48,260 nucleotides of DNA from Desulfobulbus rhabdoformis (GTDB lineage: Bacteria > Desulfobacterota > Desulfobulbia > Desulfobulbales > Desulfobulbaceae): the NCBI RefSeq assembly GCF_016919065.1, contig NZ_JAFFQA010000039.1, positions 1 to 48,260 of the forward strand, in the 5' to 3' direction. The notes under the pieces are model-generated. The model did not search any database. It had not been told where the DNA came from and saw nothing but the letters and a program-made list of their open reading frames with translations. The position numbers and the translations under genes are program-made. Below are positions 5,508-13,994 of the stretch, one piece after another (the stretch's first letter is position 1; each line of letters starts with the position of its first letter).

Positions 5508-8396
5508 ATGCGGTATCCACGGCAACAAACTGCGTTTTTTCTTCTTGTCCTTTTGGGGATGCTCTCAGGCTTGCTTCTGCTCTCTCCCCGACTGCAGGCC
5601 GCAAACCAAGCCCCCTGTCTCACCAGCGGCTGGCCCCATGAATCAAGTGAGCTACAGCCCGACCCCAGCCTTGTTTTTGGACAGCTGGACAATGGTTTGC
5701 GTTATGTTTTGAAGACCAACCATACCCCCAAAAATCGGGTGGCCATGTACTTAAACGTGCAGTCGGGTTCTCTCCGTGAAACCGAGGCGCAGCGTGGCCT
5801 GGCGCATTTTCTTGAGCATATGCTCTTCAATGGTACCACCCATTATCCTCCTGGTACCCTGGTTGAATATTTTCAATCTTTGGGCATGGGCTTTGGTGGG
5901 GACACCAACGCCCATACAGGTTTTGATGAAACCGTTTACAACCTCCTGCTACCCACCAATGGTAAGGATGTCATAGCGGAAGGATTTCAGGTGCTTGCGG
6001 ATTACGCCCGTGGTGCTCTTCTGCTGGAGGGGGAAGTCGATAAAGAGCGCGGTGTGATTCTCTCGGAAAAGCGAAGCAGGGATTCAGCAGCGAGCCGTGT
6101 CTCCAAAAAACAGATGCAGTTTGATTTTAAAGGTTCTCTGGTCGCAAAGCGGTTTCCCATAGGGCTTGAATCGGTGATTAAACAGGCTGACGCAAAGCTC
6201 CTCAGAAGTTATTACGACCGCTGGTACCGACCGGAGAATATCATTGTTGTTGTGGTGGGCGATATGGATCCCTCCATGGTAGAGCCTCTCTTAGCCAAAG
6301 CATTTTCCCCCCTGCGCGGAGTGGGAGAGGTCGGGGAGTGCCCCGATTATGGACAGGTGGCTGAGAAAGGGACCGATGTGTTGGTTCTTCCGGAACAAGA
6401 GCTTGGCTATACAGAGCTTAGCCTGGGAACAGTCTTTAACGAGCAGCCGCAGGCTGAGACCAAGGGGTGGGAAGAAAAGCAGCTCAAGCGTTATCTCGGG
6501 GTACACCTCTTTGCCAATCGCCTCAAAAAGATGGGAGAAGATCCAAAGAGCCCTCTGGCGCAACTCTCCATCCATGGAGGTAACTTTCTCAATCATTACG
6601 GGGTTGCCTCGCTTTCGGGCCGGGTCAATAACGGGCGCTGGCGGGAAGGGCTGCAACAGCTGCATACCGCACTTGCCCAGATCCAGAGGGATGGGTTTGA
6701 CCAGAAAGAACTTGAGCGAGGCAAGCGTGAGATCATGGCTATGCTCAGAAAAGCGGTGCAGACCAGTTCTACCCGAGATAGTCGTGCGTTGGCTGGAGAG
6801 ATCATTCAAAAGCTCAACAGTCAGGAAGTAGTCCTTTCTCCAGAGCAGGAAATGCAGCTTTATGGGGACACCCTGAAACAGACCACCCTTGATGATGTCA
6901 ATGAGGTCATGCAGGCTCTCTGGAAGCATCCTCGTCGTCTGATCGAGGTGGTTGGCATCATGCCGCCCGAACTGCAAGGGGGGGGAGCAGATGATTTGGT
7001 TCGGGATGCCTACAAGACTGCGATTCAGGTGGCGCCTGCCCCCTGGGTACGTGAAAAAAGTGGTCAATTTCCCTATCTGACACCTCCGGCGGAGTTACCT
7101 GGGAGCTGGAAAAAAGAGCAGGGTAATCCTGCTATCGGTGTGCAGAGTTACCGTTTAGGTCAGGGGGTGACCCTGCATATCAAGCCCACAGAATATCAGG
7201 CCAATCAGGTGGCGCTCTCTGTTCTTTTTGGTCAGGGAAAGCTCGCCGCACCGCACAAAGGTATGGTGCTGCTTGCCCAAGATGTTGTCAACGGAAGTGG
7301 CTTGGGGCAACTCACCAAGGCGCAGCTGCAGAGTCAACTGGCAGGCAGCAACCTGCAGCTTGATTTCAGGATCGGGGCGGAGAGTTTCGCCTTTGAGGGA
7401 ACTGCCTTGACCGGTGAGTTCGAGCGCCTGCTGCAGCTTGTTTACCATTACCTTAAAGATCCGGCTTTTCGCGAGGATGCCTACCTGCGAAGTCGAGAAA
7501 AACTGGAACAGATGTACCGCCAGATGGAGACAACGGTTGTTGGTACGCAACAGACTTTGGGTGAGCGCTATCTTTCCGGTTCCCGGGCCGAGTATACCCT
7601 GGCCACCTGGGATGAGGTTGCAGCTATTGACTTAAATCAGATTCAGTCATGGCTTCAACCTGCCTTGTTTGATGCTCCTTTGGAAATCAATGTGGTCGGT
7701 GATATTACCCCCCAGCAGGCCTTGGAACTGATCAACCGATATTTTGGCAATGAAAAGCGTATGTCCCCCCCCATAACACGTACGCCGAAAGCCGATTTTC
7801 CCTTTGGAGCGACAAAACATATCCAGGTTGTCAGCTCCATAGACAAAGCTCTGATCACCGTGGCCTGGAAAACCAATGATTTTTGGGATATCAGCCGTAC
7901 CCGTCGTCTCAGCCTGCTGGCTGCCATTCTTGATGATCGTCTGCGGGTCAAAATCCGTGAAGAACTGGGGGCGACCTATTCCCCGCAGGTGAATAGTGCA
8001 CCCAGTCGGGCACATGACGGTTTTGGTCTGTTACGCAGTAGCCTGATTGTTGCTCCAGAGCAGGCAGAAACGCTTGCCCAGACTATTAAGGAGGTCGCAG
8101 ACAGTCTGGTACAACAGGGGGTGGGAGAGGAGGAACTGCAGCGGGCGCTGAAGCCGATTTTGACCTCGATCAAGGATATCAAGGAGGATAACCGCTACTG
8201 GATGGAGTCTGTGTTGAAGCTTTCAAGCCGCCATCCTCAGCAATTGGTTTGGCCCGAGTCAATTTTAGAGGAGTATGCCGCTATACAGGCTGATGATGTA
8301 ACGGCGCTCGCTCGTCAGTACCTGCGACCAGAGTTAGCCGCTACGGTTATTATCAGCCCTGTGGCAGCTGGGAAAACGGACAACCTGAATCCTTGA
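5508..8396 (+). CDS. M16 family zinc metallopeptidase (pitrilysin/PqqL-like)
   Basis: 962 residues. An N-terminal signal segment (FFLLVLLGMLSGLLLL, about 10-25) suggests export to the periplasm. The inverted zinc motif is HFLEH (100-104), and a downstream EVDKERGVILSE supplies the usual distal glutamate ligand. The length fits two M16 half-domains pairs of the PqqL/pitrilysin class. These enzymes degrade peptides in a closed chamber. The last codons and stop (NLNP-stop) lie inside hairpin repeat copy C, so the reading frame borrows its end from the repeat. The gene stands alone and converges with the stress protein gene. Confidence 0.88.
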   Translation: MRYPRQQTAFFLLVLLGMLSGLLLLSPRLQAANQAPCLTSGWPHESSELQPDPSLVFGQLDNGLRYVLKTNHTPKNRVAMYLNVQSGSLRETEAQRGLAHFLEHMLFNGTTHYPPGTLVEYFQSLGMGFGGDTNAHTGFDETVYNLLLPTNGKDVIAEGFQVLADYARGALLLEGEVDKERGVILSEKRSRDSAASRVSKKQMQFDFKGSLVAKRFPIGLESVIKQADAKLLRSYYDRWYRPENIIVVVVGDMDPSMVEPLLAKAFSPLRGVGEVGECPDYGQVAEKGTDVLVLPEQELGYTELSLGTVFNEQPQAETKGWEEKQLKRYLGVHLFANRLKKMGEDPKSPLAQLSIHGGNFLNHYGVASLSGRVNNGRWREGLQQLHTALAQIQRDGFDQKELERGKREIMAMLRKAVQTSSTRDSRALAGEIIQKLNSQEVVLSPEQEMQLYGDTLKQTTLDDVNEVMQALWKHPRRLIEVVGIMPPELQGGGADDLVRDAYKTAIQVAPAPWVREKSGQFPYLTPPAELPGSWKKEQGNPAIGVQSYRLGQGVTLHIKPTEYQANQVALSVLFGQGKLAAPHKGMVLLAQDVVNGSGLGQLTKAQLQSQLAGSNLQLDFRIGAESFAFEGTALTGEFERLLQLVYHYLKDPAFREDAYLRSREKLEQMYRQMETTVVGTQQTLGERYLSGSRAEYTLATWDEVAAIDLNQIQSWLQPALFDAPLEINVVGDITPQQALELINRYFGNEKRMSPPITRTPKADFPFGATKHIQVVSSIDKALITVAWKTNDFWDISRTRRLSLLAAILDDRLRVKIREELGATYSPQVNSAPSRAHDGFGLLRSSLIVAPEQAETLAQTIKEVADSLVQQGVGEEELQRALKPILTSIKDIKEDNRYWMESVLKLSSRHPQQLVWPESILEEYAAIQADDVTALARQYLRPELAATVIISPVAAGKTDNLNP

Positions 8397-8427
8397 GGTA
8401 ACGAAGTCGTCGTCCCGGATTCAGGTT
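8382..8427. repeat. ACCTGAATCCGTG palindromic repeat, copy C
   Basis: AACCTGAATCC and GGATTCAGGTT form an 11-bp perfect stem around a 24-base middle. It covers the 3' end of the M16 peptidase gene and sits between two convergent genes, a position suited to a bidirectional terminator. Confidence 0.88.
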
Positions 8428-8436
8428 GTGAAAAAA

Positions 8437-9360
8437 TTAGCCAGCGAGCCAGACAGCCACATCCTGCGCCTGTTTGATCGTCTTGTCGGAGACGCCTTTG
8501 AGCTGGCCTCGGGAGAGGTCACGGCGTCTGCGACCAATGACAATGGTGCCGCAGTTGTTCTGCTTGGCCTGTTTAAGTAGATCGCTGCTGACATCCAAGT
8601 GCATCTGAGCAGGAAGCTGTTTGATGCGATGACGGGAGAAACCGTTTTCTGTCAGCAGTTGCGCGTGGGCATAGAAGAGGAAGTTGTCCAGGTCCAGATA
8701 GCGCTCGCACCAGGATTTTCCCCATTGGGCATGAAAATCTTCGGCCTTGGCCGGGGCCTGCTTGCCGAATACCGAACTGGAGTGGTAGAGGCAGATCTCC
8801 GCGCTGGGGTGATCTTTCAGAATAAAGGCAAGGTGATCTGCCGCCATGAGGGAGGCGGGATGGCTTTGCACGGCCAGGAGAAAGCGGTTGGCCCGGATCG
8901 TCCCATCCACTATCCAGAGCGGTGAGCGGTGGCATTTTGCTATCAGGTCGGTTGAGGTGCTGCCAAAAAAGACGTTGCCCACCGAGCCCAGGCCTCTGCG
9001 ACCAATCAAAACCGCATCATAGTTGCCCCGCTCGGCATCCTCTCGAATGGCATTGCAAATCCCGGAGCTTTGTTTGGTGCGTGATTGAATCTGCTCTTGG
9101 GTGAAGCCGTGGCGCACGAGCCGATCAGTTGCGTCTTTCAACCGTTTTTTTGCAATCAGGGTGCGCGAATCGCTGGCTTCTCCCTGGGCTCGGAGCGGAT
9201 CGACATCGTACATCCAGTCTTTTTCGGAGCTGCCTGAAGAGACCACGTGCAGCAGGTGGATGTTTAGACTGCGATCATGGGCAAATATTTTAGCCAGGTA
9301 ATCAAGGCTGTTGGAGCTGTAGACCGAACCATCAATGGCAACGAGTATGGTTTTGTTCAT
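8437..9360 (-). CDS. Tandem universal stress protein (UspA x2)
   Basis: 307 residues; AGGAGG lies 6 bases before the ATG. Two Usp domains are present. The first starts NKTILVAIDGSVYSSNSLDY and has the ATP-binding-type LIGRRGLGSVGNVFFGSTS. The second (about 155-307) ends GTIVIGRRRRDLSRGQLKG, a G-2x-G-9x-G(S)-like segment that is degenerate. Usp proteins are cytoplasmic stress factors and some bind ATP. No partner gene adjoins it; hairpins flank it on both sides (copies C and D). Confidence 0.88.
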   Translation of the reverse strand: MNKTILVAIDGSVYSSNSLDYLAKIFAHDRSLNIHLLHVVSSGSSEKDWMYDVDPLRAQGEASDSRTLIAKKRLKDATDRLVRHGFTQEQIQSRTKQSSGICNAIREDAERGNYDAVLIGRRGLGSVGNVFFGSTSTDLIAKCHRSPLWIVDGTIRANRFLLAVQSHPASLMAADHLAFILKDHPSAEICLYHSSSVFGKQAPAKAEDFHAQWGKSWCERYLDLDNFLFYAHAQLLTENGFSRHRIKQLPAQMHLDVSSDLLKQAKQNNCGTIVIGRRRRDLSRGQLKGVSDKTIKQAQDVAVWLAG

Positions 9361-9404
9361 TCGGGGCCTCCTGGGAGTATCCAGAATTCGTGGCTCTGAT
9401 TGTT

Positions 9405-9459
9405 ACCTGAATCCGTTGGGTGGGCACTGAACAACGTATCCCATCAATGATTCAGATGT
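9405..9459. repeat. ACCTGAATCCGTG palindromic repeat, copy D
   Basis: ACCTGAATCCGTTGGGTGGG runs to ATGATTCAGATGT with the internal family motif CTGAACAACG. It lies between the nucleoside-recognition membrane gene and the stress protein gene, both leftward, so it falls in the 3' region of one and the 5' region of the other. Confidence 0.75.
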
Positions 9460-9481
9460 TATTGTATGTATCAGTTCGATT

Positions 9482-10450
9482 TTACATACAAAGAGTATAG
9501 TATAAAAAGGCGATCAAGGCTATGCTCAGGGCTCGAAAACTTTGGCTGAAAAAAATGAGCTGGGCCGCTAGACCAGGTTTGAAAATACCGGCATAGTAGG
9601 GGTACTGGTGGCGGATGGCCCGAATGGGGGAAGAGAGCACATTGCCGATTAAAAGCACAAGCACAATCTCCTTGGCTTCCATGGCGCCACTGGCCAAAAG
9701 GGATCCTGCCGCGGCCAGTCCGGCTGTAAATTCTGCTGCCATCTGAAAGGTGAGAATGGAGAGAGCCTGCGGCGTAAGCCAGCTCATCCAGGAGAGGTGC
9801 GCTCCTATAAACTGTTCTGCCACCTGAAAAAAACCTGCCTCATTGAGAAAGTAGAAGAGGATGTAAATGGGCACCGTGTAGGTGACGATCTTACGGATGC
9901 GGCGTTTAAATCGTTTCAAGGTATTTTTTAAAGCCGTGCGAAATGGGTTTGCAGGATCAGGGGGAAGCTCACCGGCCTGGGGCTCCCCATTTTGGCGAGG
10001 CAGAAGGATTCGGCCGATTACGGCAATGCAGAGGGTGCGAAACAGGGCTGCTGATATGGTGAGACCAATATAGACCACGGCTGCCCCTTTGATTATAGGC
10101 GCGGCTATGAAAAAGGTCGTTGGCAGGTGCAGGAAATTGGCTGGCAGGCTGTTAAAGAGGTTGGCCAGGATCAGCTCCTTGCGGCTGATCTTCTGTTGCT
10201 CGTAGCCCTCGGCCAGAAGCGTGTTGGCCGCCATGCCAGAGAAAAAACAGAGGGAGAACGAGGCCCCGGTGATTGGGGCGAGGTGGCCAAAGCGGGTGAG
10301 TGGGCGAGCCACCACGGCCAGCTTTCGGGTGTAGTTAAGGGATTCTATAAACAGGGCGACTAAAAGACCTATGGCAAGGTAAAGAAGAAGTCGCGTCAGC
10401 GGCCAGCCAAGGTGTAGCCAGAGGTCCACAAGAGCATCCTGAGTGATCAT
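9482..10450 (-). CDS. Nucleoside-recognition (Gate-type) membrane protein
   Basis: 322 residues with about eight hydrophobic segments. Segments such as FFSGMAANTLLAEGYEQ and VLLIGNVLSSPIRAIRH resemble the Gate/nucleoside-recognition fold found in FeoB-like and spore-maturation transporters. A basic cytoplasmic loop (LKRFKRRIRKIV) separates two halves. The transported substrate is not deducible. It lies alone between hairpin copies D and E. Confidence 0.65.
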   Translation of the reverse strand: MITQDALVDLWLHLGWPLTRLLLYLAIGLLVALFIESLNYTRKLAVVARPLTRFGHLAPITGASFSLCFFSGMAANTLLAEGYEQQKISRKELILANLFNSLPANFLHLPTTFFIAAPIIKGAAVVYIGLTISAALFRTLCIAVIGRILLPRQNGEPQAGELPPDPANPFRTALKNTLKRFKRRIRKIVTYTVPIYILFYFLNEAGFFQVAEQFIGAHLSWMSWLTPQALSILTFQMAAEFTAGLAAAGSLLASGAMEAKEIVLVLLIGNVLSSPIRAIRHQYPYYAGIFKPGLAAQLIFFSQSFRALSIALIAFLYYTLCM

Positions 10451-10523
10451 ACCGTCCTCGGAGAATTAGGTGAAAAATCAATGCGCCTGCCTTCGTGCAG
10501 AGAGGAGGCGAGTTTATGTTGTG

Positions 10524-10579
10524 GTTGAATCCGTGAGCATTCTACGTTGCTTAAACCACCCTTTGTCACGGATTCAGGG
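10524..10579. repeat. ACCTGAATCCGTG palindromic repeat, copy E
   Basis: TTGAATCCGTGAGC is paired with GTCACGGATTCAGG. It lies in the divergent region between the membrane-protein gene and rtcB, over a possible upstream ATG of the rtcB frame. Confidence 0.82.
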
Positions 10580-10633
10580 AGTGGTTTCAAGGCGGCACTA
10601 TATACCAGGAAACGCAGAGAGCAAGAGTGTGCT

Positions 10634-11800
10634 GTGCAACAATGTGTGACAACCGAAAAAATCCCCCTGTGTCTCTGGTCAGATGATCTCGACCCCGAGG
10701 CCCTGGCCCAGGCTCGGAACCTGGCGAATCTTCCCTGCGCCTTTCATCATGTGGCGCTCATGGCCGATGCCCATGTGGGCTATGGCATGCCCATTGGTGG
10801 CGTTTTCGCCACCGTTGATGCCGTCATCCCCAATGCTGTTGGGGTAGATATCGGCTGTGGTATGCAGGCGGTCCAAACCGGTCTTGCCAGGGTGGCGCCC
10901 GCTGCCTGCAAAAAGATCGTTACCCAGCTTCGCAAGAGCATCCCTCTTGGGTTCCAGCACCACAAAATACCGCAACAGCAGGCGTCCATGCCTCGTATTC
11001 CTGCAGGGCCGGATCTCCCGGTGCTCGTATCTGAGTTTGAGCGGGCCCGGTATCAGCTGGGGACACTGGGGGGAGGCAATCATTTTCTTGAGCTGCAGCA
11101 AGGCAGTGATAACCATGTATACCTTATGGTCCACTCCGGCAGCCGCAATCTTGGCTATCAGGTCGCGACCTATTACAACAAGGCCGCCAGCCGGTTGGCA
11201 GGAGAACAACAGGAGATGATCCCCAAGAGCTGGCAACTGGCCCTGCTGCCCCTTTGCTCAGATTTGGGGCAACACTATCTGGCCGAAATGGAATACTGTG
11301 TTGCCTTTGCCTGGGCCAACCGCAGGATGATGATGCAGATATTCCAGGAGATCGTGACCGATGTCACCGGTTGTGATCAATTTCATGCACCGCTTGATGT
11401 GGCCCATAACTACGCAGCTCTTGAAAAGCACTTTGGCTCCCACGTCTGGGTGCACCGAAAAGGGGCCACCCGAGCAGGCGCAGATGAACTCGGTATCATT
11501 CCCGGCTCCCAGGGCAGCAGCAGTTTTATTGTTCGGGGGCTCGGCAATCCCCAGTCGTTTTGTTCCTGTTCCCACGGAGCGGGGCGGGTGCTGGGGAGGA
11601 AAGAGGCCAGGCGAAAACTGGATTTCAAGACCGAGGTAGCCAGGCTCAATAGCCGCAAGATACTTCATAGCCTGCGCCGGCAAAGTGACCTGGATGAGGC
11701 ACCGGGGGCCTACAAGGATATTGGCCAGGTCATTGATAACCAGCGCGATTTGATCACGGTGGTTACTCGGCTGGAGCCATTGGCTGTGGTGAAAGGATAA
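10634..11800 (+). CDS. rtcB: RtcB-family RNA ligase
   Basis: 388 residues from GTG 10634 (GTG 10646 is also possible). An upstream ATG at 10547 in the same frame lies inside hairpin copy E and would add non-homologous residues, so I rejected it. RtcB motifs occur in order: DAHVGYGMPIGG, GVDIGCGM (Mn-binding cysteine about 75), GGGNHFLEL, HSGSRNLG, HRKGATRA and CSHGAGR, which holds the histidine guanylylated by GTP. RtcB joins RNA 3'-phosphate (or 2',3'-cyclic phosphate) to 5'-OH ends. The shorter length fits the RtcB2-like branch. No rtcA or rtcR adjoins it, so the usual sigma-54 RtcR control is not seen. Confidence 0.9.
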   Translation: MQQCVTTEKIPLCLWSDDLDPEALAQARNLANLPCAFHHVALMADAHVGYGMPIGGVFATVDAVIPNAVGVDIGCGMQAVQTGLARVAPAACKKIVTQLRKSIPLGFQHHKIPQQQASMPRIPAGPDLPVLVSEFERARYQLGTLGGGNHFLELQQGSDNHVYLMVHSGSRNLGYQVATYYNKAASRLAGEQQEMIPKSWQLALLPLCSDLGQHYLAEMEYCVAFAWANRRMMMQIFQEIVTDVTGCDQFHAPLDVAHNYAALEKHFGSHVWVHRKGATRAGADELGIIPGSQGSSSFIVRGLGNPQSFCSCSHGAGRVLGRKEARRKLDFKTEVARLNSRKILHSLRRQSDLDEAPGAYKDIGQVIDNQRDLITVVTRLEPLAVVKG

Positions 11801-11838
11801 CCTGAATCCGGGCCTTGAGGCATGACCCGGATTCATGG
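11800..11838. repeat. ACCTGAATCCGTG palindromic repeat, copy F
   Basis: ACCTGAATCCGGG pairs with CCCGGATTCATGG around a short middle. It begins on the last base of the rtcB stop codon and fills the 47-base gap to the convergent sppA, as copy C does for its pair. Confidence 0.85.
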
Positions 11839-11847
11839 ACCTGGGGA

Positions 11848-13713
11848 TTACTGAAGATTGATTCCGGAAGAGTGCAGCAGGCTGTGGGCATAGATGCCGT
11901 TAGGATCCTGCCTGCGCAGGCAAAATTCCAGAGGGCCATGGATAACCTGGTCCAGTCCGGTGGACCAGGACGCAGAGGGGGCAAATTGTTGCAGCAAAGC
12001 CTCTACCGGTTGTTTGGTCTGTTTGAACCGCTCTAAAAACGAACCCGCCTTATCTTCTATCATATACCCGTTTTCCGGATCAACCTTGGCCAGCCTTGCC
12101 GCTTCGGCGACGGCGGTCTCAAGATCACCCAGGGTATCGACAAGGCCCAGCTGCTTTGCTGTGGCACCATCCCAAACACGTCCTTGGGCCAGTGTTTCCA
12201 CCTTTTCCGGAGACATCTTGCGTCCGTTGGCCACAATCTGGACAAATTGCTCATAGCCCTGGTTGACCCCTATCTGGAGAACAGTTTGTTCCGCTGCACT
12301 CATATTGGTGCTGAGGTTACCGAATTGGGCGATCGCAGTGGTGCCGATGCCATCGCTATGGATGCCAAGCTTTTTTAAACTTTTTTCCACGGTGGGGATC
12401 GCTCCAAAAATACCTATGGAGCCGGTAAGTGTGGTGGGGGAGGCGACAATGCTATCCGCATTGGCTGCCAGCCAGTATCCGCCGGAGGCTGTCATCGCGC
12501 CCATGGAGATCACCACCACCTTGCCCTCTTTTTGGATTTGCACCAGTTCCTGACGGATCTGCTCCGAGGCAAAGGCGCTGCCACCACCTGTGTTGATGCG
12601 CAGGACAAGAGCCTTGATGCGTGGATTTTTTCGAGCCCGGCGAATTTTTTTGATCAGGTCCTCGGCGCCAATCTGTCCGACAGAGCCTTCTCCCGGCAGT
12701 ATATTTCCGCTTGCTGAAATGATGCCGATCAAATCTGCCCCCGGGCTGGGGGCGGAGTAGGAGGGGGGGAGGGTCCGCAGGTAACGGCGAAATTCAATAT
12801 GCTTAAAACTCTCCCCGTCCTTTGAGGGGCCAACCTGGTCCAGGAGCATGGCTTCGAGCTCCTGGCGTGTTTTCAGCCCATCAACCAGGCCGGTGTGCAA
12901 GGCCAGCTTTGCTCTACTGCCACCTACTTTGGCGAGCTGGGCAACCATCTGATTGACATTTTCGGTTAAGACCTCGGGATCAAGATTTCGATGTTTGCTG
13001 ATGTCATCTGTATATATACTCCAGAGTTTATTGAGCCAGAGGATATTGGCAGATCGATCTTCTTCTGACATGCTGTTGCGCAGCAAAGGTTCCACGGCTG
13101 ACTTAAAAGTCCCCACTCGAAACACATGCATATCAACGGCAAGTTTCTCAAGGAGCTCTTTGTAGTAGAGTCGGTGCACGGAAAACCCACGCAGACTGAC
13201 GGATCCCATGGGATTGAGATAGACCTTATCGGCCCAGGATGCCAGATAGTACTGGGCCTGGTTAAAACGATCGCCCAGGGCAATCACTTCTTTACCGGAC
13301 TGCTTGAACCGCTCAAGCGCCTTGCCCATGGATTGAATTTGGTTAAGATCAACCGCTCCCAGACGATTAAGGTTCAGGACCAGGAGATGGATACGTGAAT
13401 CTTCACCGGCGGCCTGTATGGTATCAAGTATGTCCTGAAGATAGGTTTCTTCGTGCAGAGGGGTCCCGGTCAGCTCGTTGATCATTCGGGTCGCCGGATC
13501 CATGGGAGATCGCTGCTCCACAATATCCCCTTCCGGGGTGATGAGCAGGGCACAGCCATCAGGAATCTTGACCTCCGGTTCGTAGAGAGAGGCGACCAGG
13601 ACCAGAACAATGCACAGGAGAAAAACAAGGTTGGTGAGCAGAGATAAACCAGAACTGAGAATTTTCCAGAACCAGTAAAAGGGACGAGTGCAAAACCATA
13701 CTATTTTTTTCAT
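11848..13713 (-). CDS. sppA: Signal peptide peptidase SppA, 67K type
   Basis: 621 residues from ATG 13711-13713 (AAAGG upstream); a longer frame starting at 13779 would hide the membrane anchor. A membrane segment (about 20-45) is followed by two Clp/crotonase-like domains. The N-terminal half carries the general-base lysine in YYLASWADKVYLNPMGSVS, and the C-terminal half carries the nucleophile serine in MGAMTASGGYWLA. This Ser-Lys dyad split over two repeats is the E. coli SppA67 arrangement; shorter SppA36 proteins have one. The enzyme cleaves leftover signal peptides in the inner membrane. The gene is monocistronic. Confidence 0.94.
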   Translation of the reverse strand: MKKIVWFCTRPFYWFWKILSSGLSLLTNLVFLLCIVLVLVASLYEPEVKIPDGCALLITPEGDIVEQRSPMDPATRMINELTGTPLHEETYLQDILDTIQAAGEDSRIHLLVLNLNRLGAVDLNQIQSMGKALERFKQSGKEVIALGDRFNQAQYYLASWADKVYLNPMGSVSLRGFSVHRLYYKELLEKLAVDMHVFRVGTFKSAVEPLLRNSMSEEDRSANILWLNKLWSIYTDDISKHRNLDPEVLTENVNQMVAQLAKVGGSRAKLALHTGLVDGLKTRQELEAMLLDQVGPSKDGESFKHIEFRRYLRTLPPSYSAPSPGADLIGIISASGNILPGEGSVGQIGAEDLIKKIRRARKNPRIKALVLRINTGGGSAFASEQIRQELVQIQKEGKVVVISMGAMTASGGYWLAANADSIVASPTTLTGSIGIFGAIPTVEKSLKKLGIHSDGIGTTAIAQFGNLSTNMSAAEQTVLQIGVNQGYEQFVQIVANGRKMSPEKVETLAQGRVWDGATAKQLGLVDTLGDLETAVAEAARLAKVDPENGYMIEDKAGSFLERFKQTKQPVEALLQQFAPSASWSTGLDQVIHGPLEFCLRRQDPNGIYAHSLLHSSGINLQ

Positions 13714-13831
13714 GAAACAACCTTTGTCAAAAGGAGAAAGAGGGCTATCTGAAAGAAAAGCATGGTACAAGCATACCATGTTCCGAAATCAATCGAAACA
13801 GGGACCACTCTTTAAGTGGAGCATGAGTATA

Positions 13832-13950
13832 ACCTTGTATCCGTGACGGTGGGGGAAACTGAACAATACGTGAAGTAGTTTAAATATCTCTGCCCTATTA
13901 ACAAACAAGATGCGTTGTTCAGAAACCACCTGCTGTCACAGGTTCAGATG
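13832..13950. repeat. ACCTGAATCCGTG palindromic repeat, long copy G (119 bp)
   Basis: The left arm is ACCTTGTATCCGTGACGGTG with internal ACTGAACAA, and the right arm is TTGTTCAGAAACCACC then TGCTGTCACAGGTTCAG. The two arms pair over about 40 bases, which shows that short copies are collapsed forms of a longer hairpin element. Confidence 0.8.
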
Positions 13951-13994
13951 CAACTCTTGAAGGGAAAGGCGCTTGAGGGGAGGAAAGGACGGGG

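Noticed and set aside
10547..10633. Upstream ATG of rtcB
   Set aside because: The ATG lies within hairpin repeat copy E and the added residues do not belong to RtcB; internal GTG starts fit the family length.
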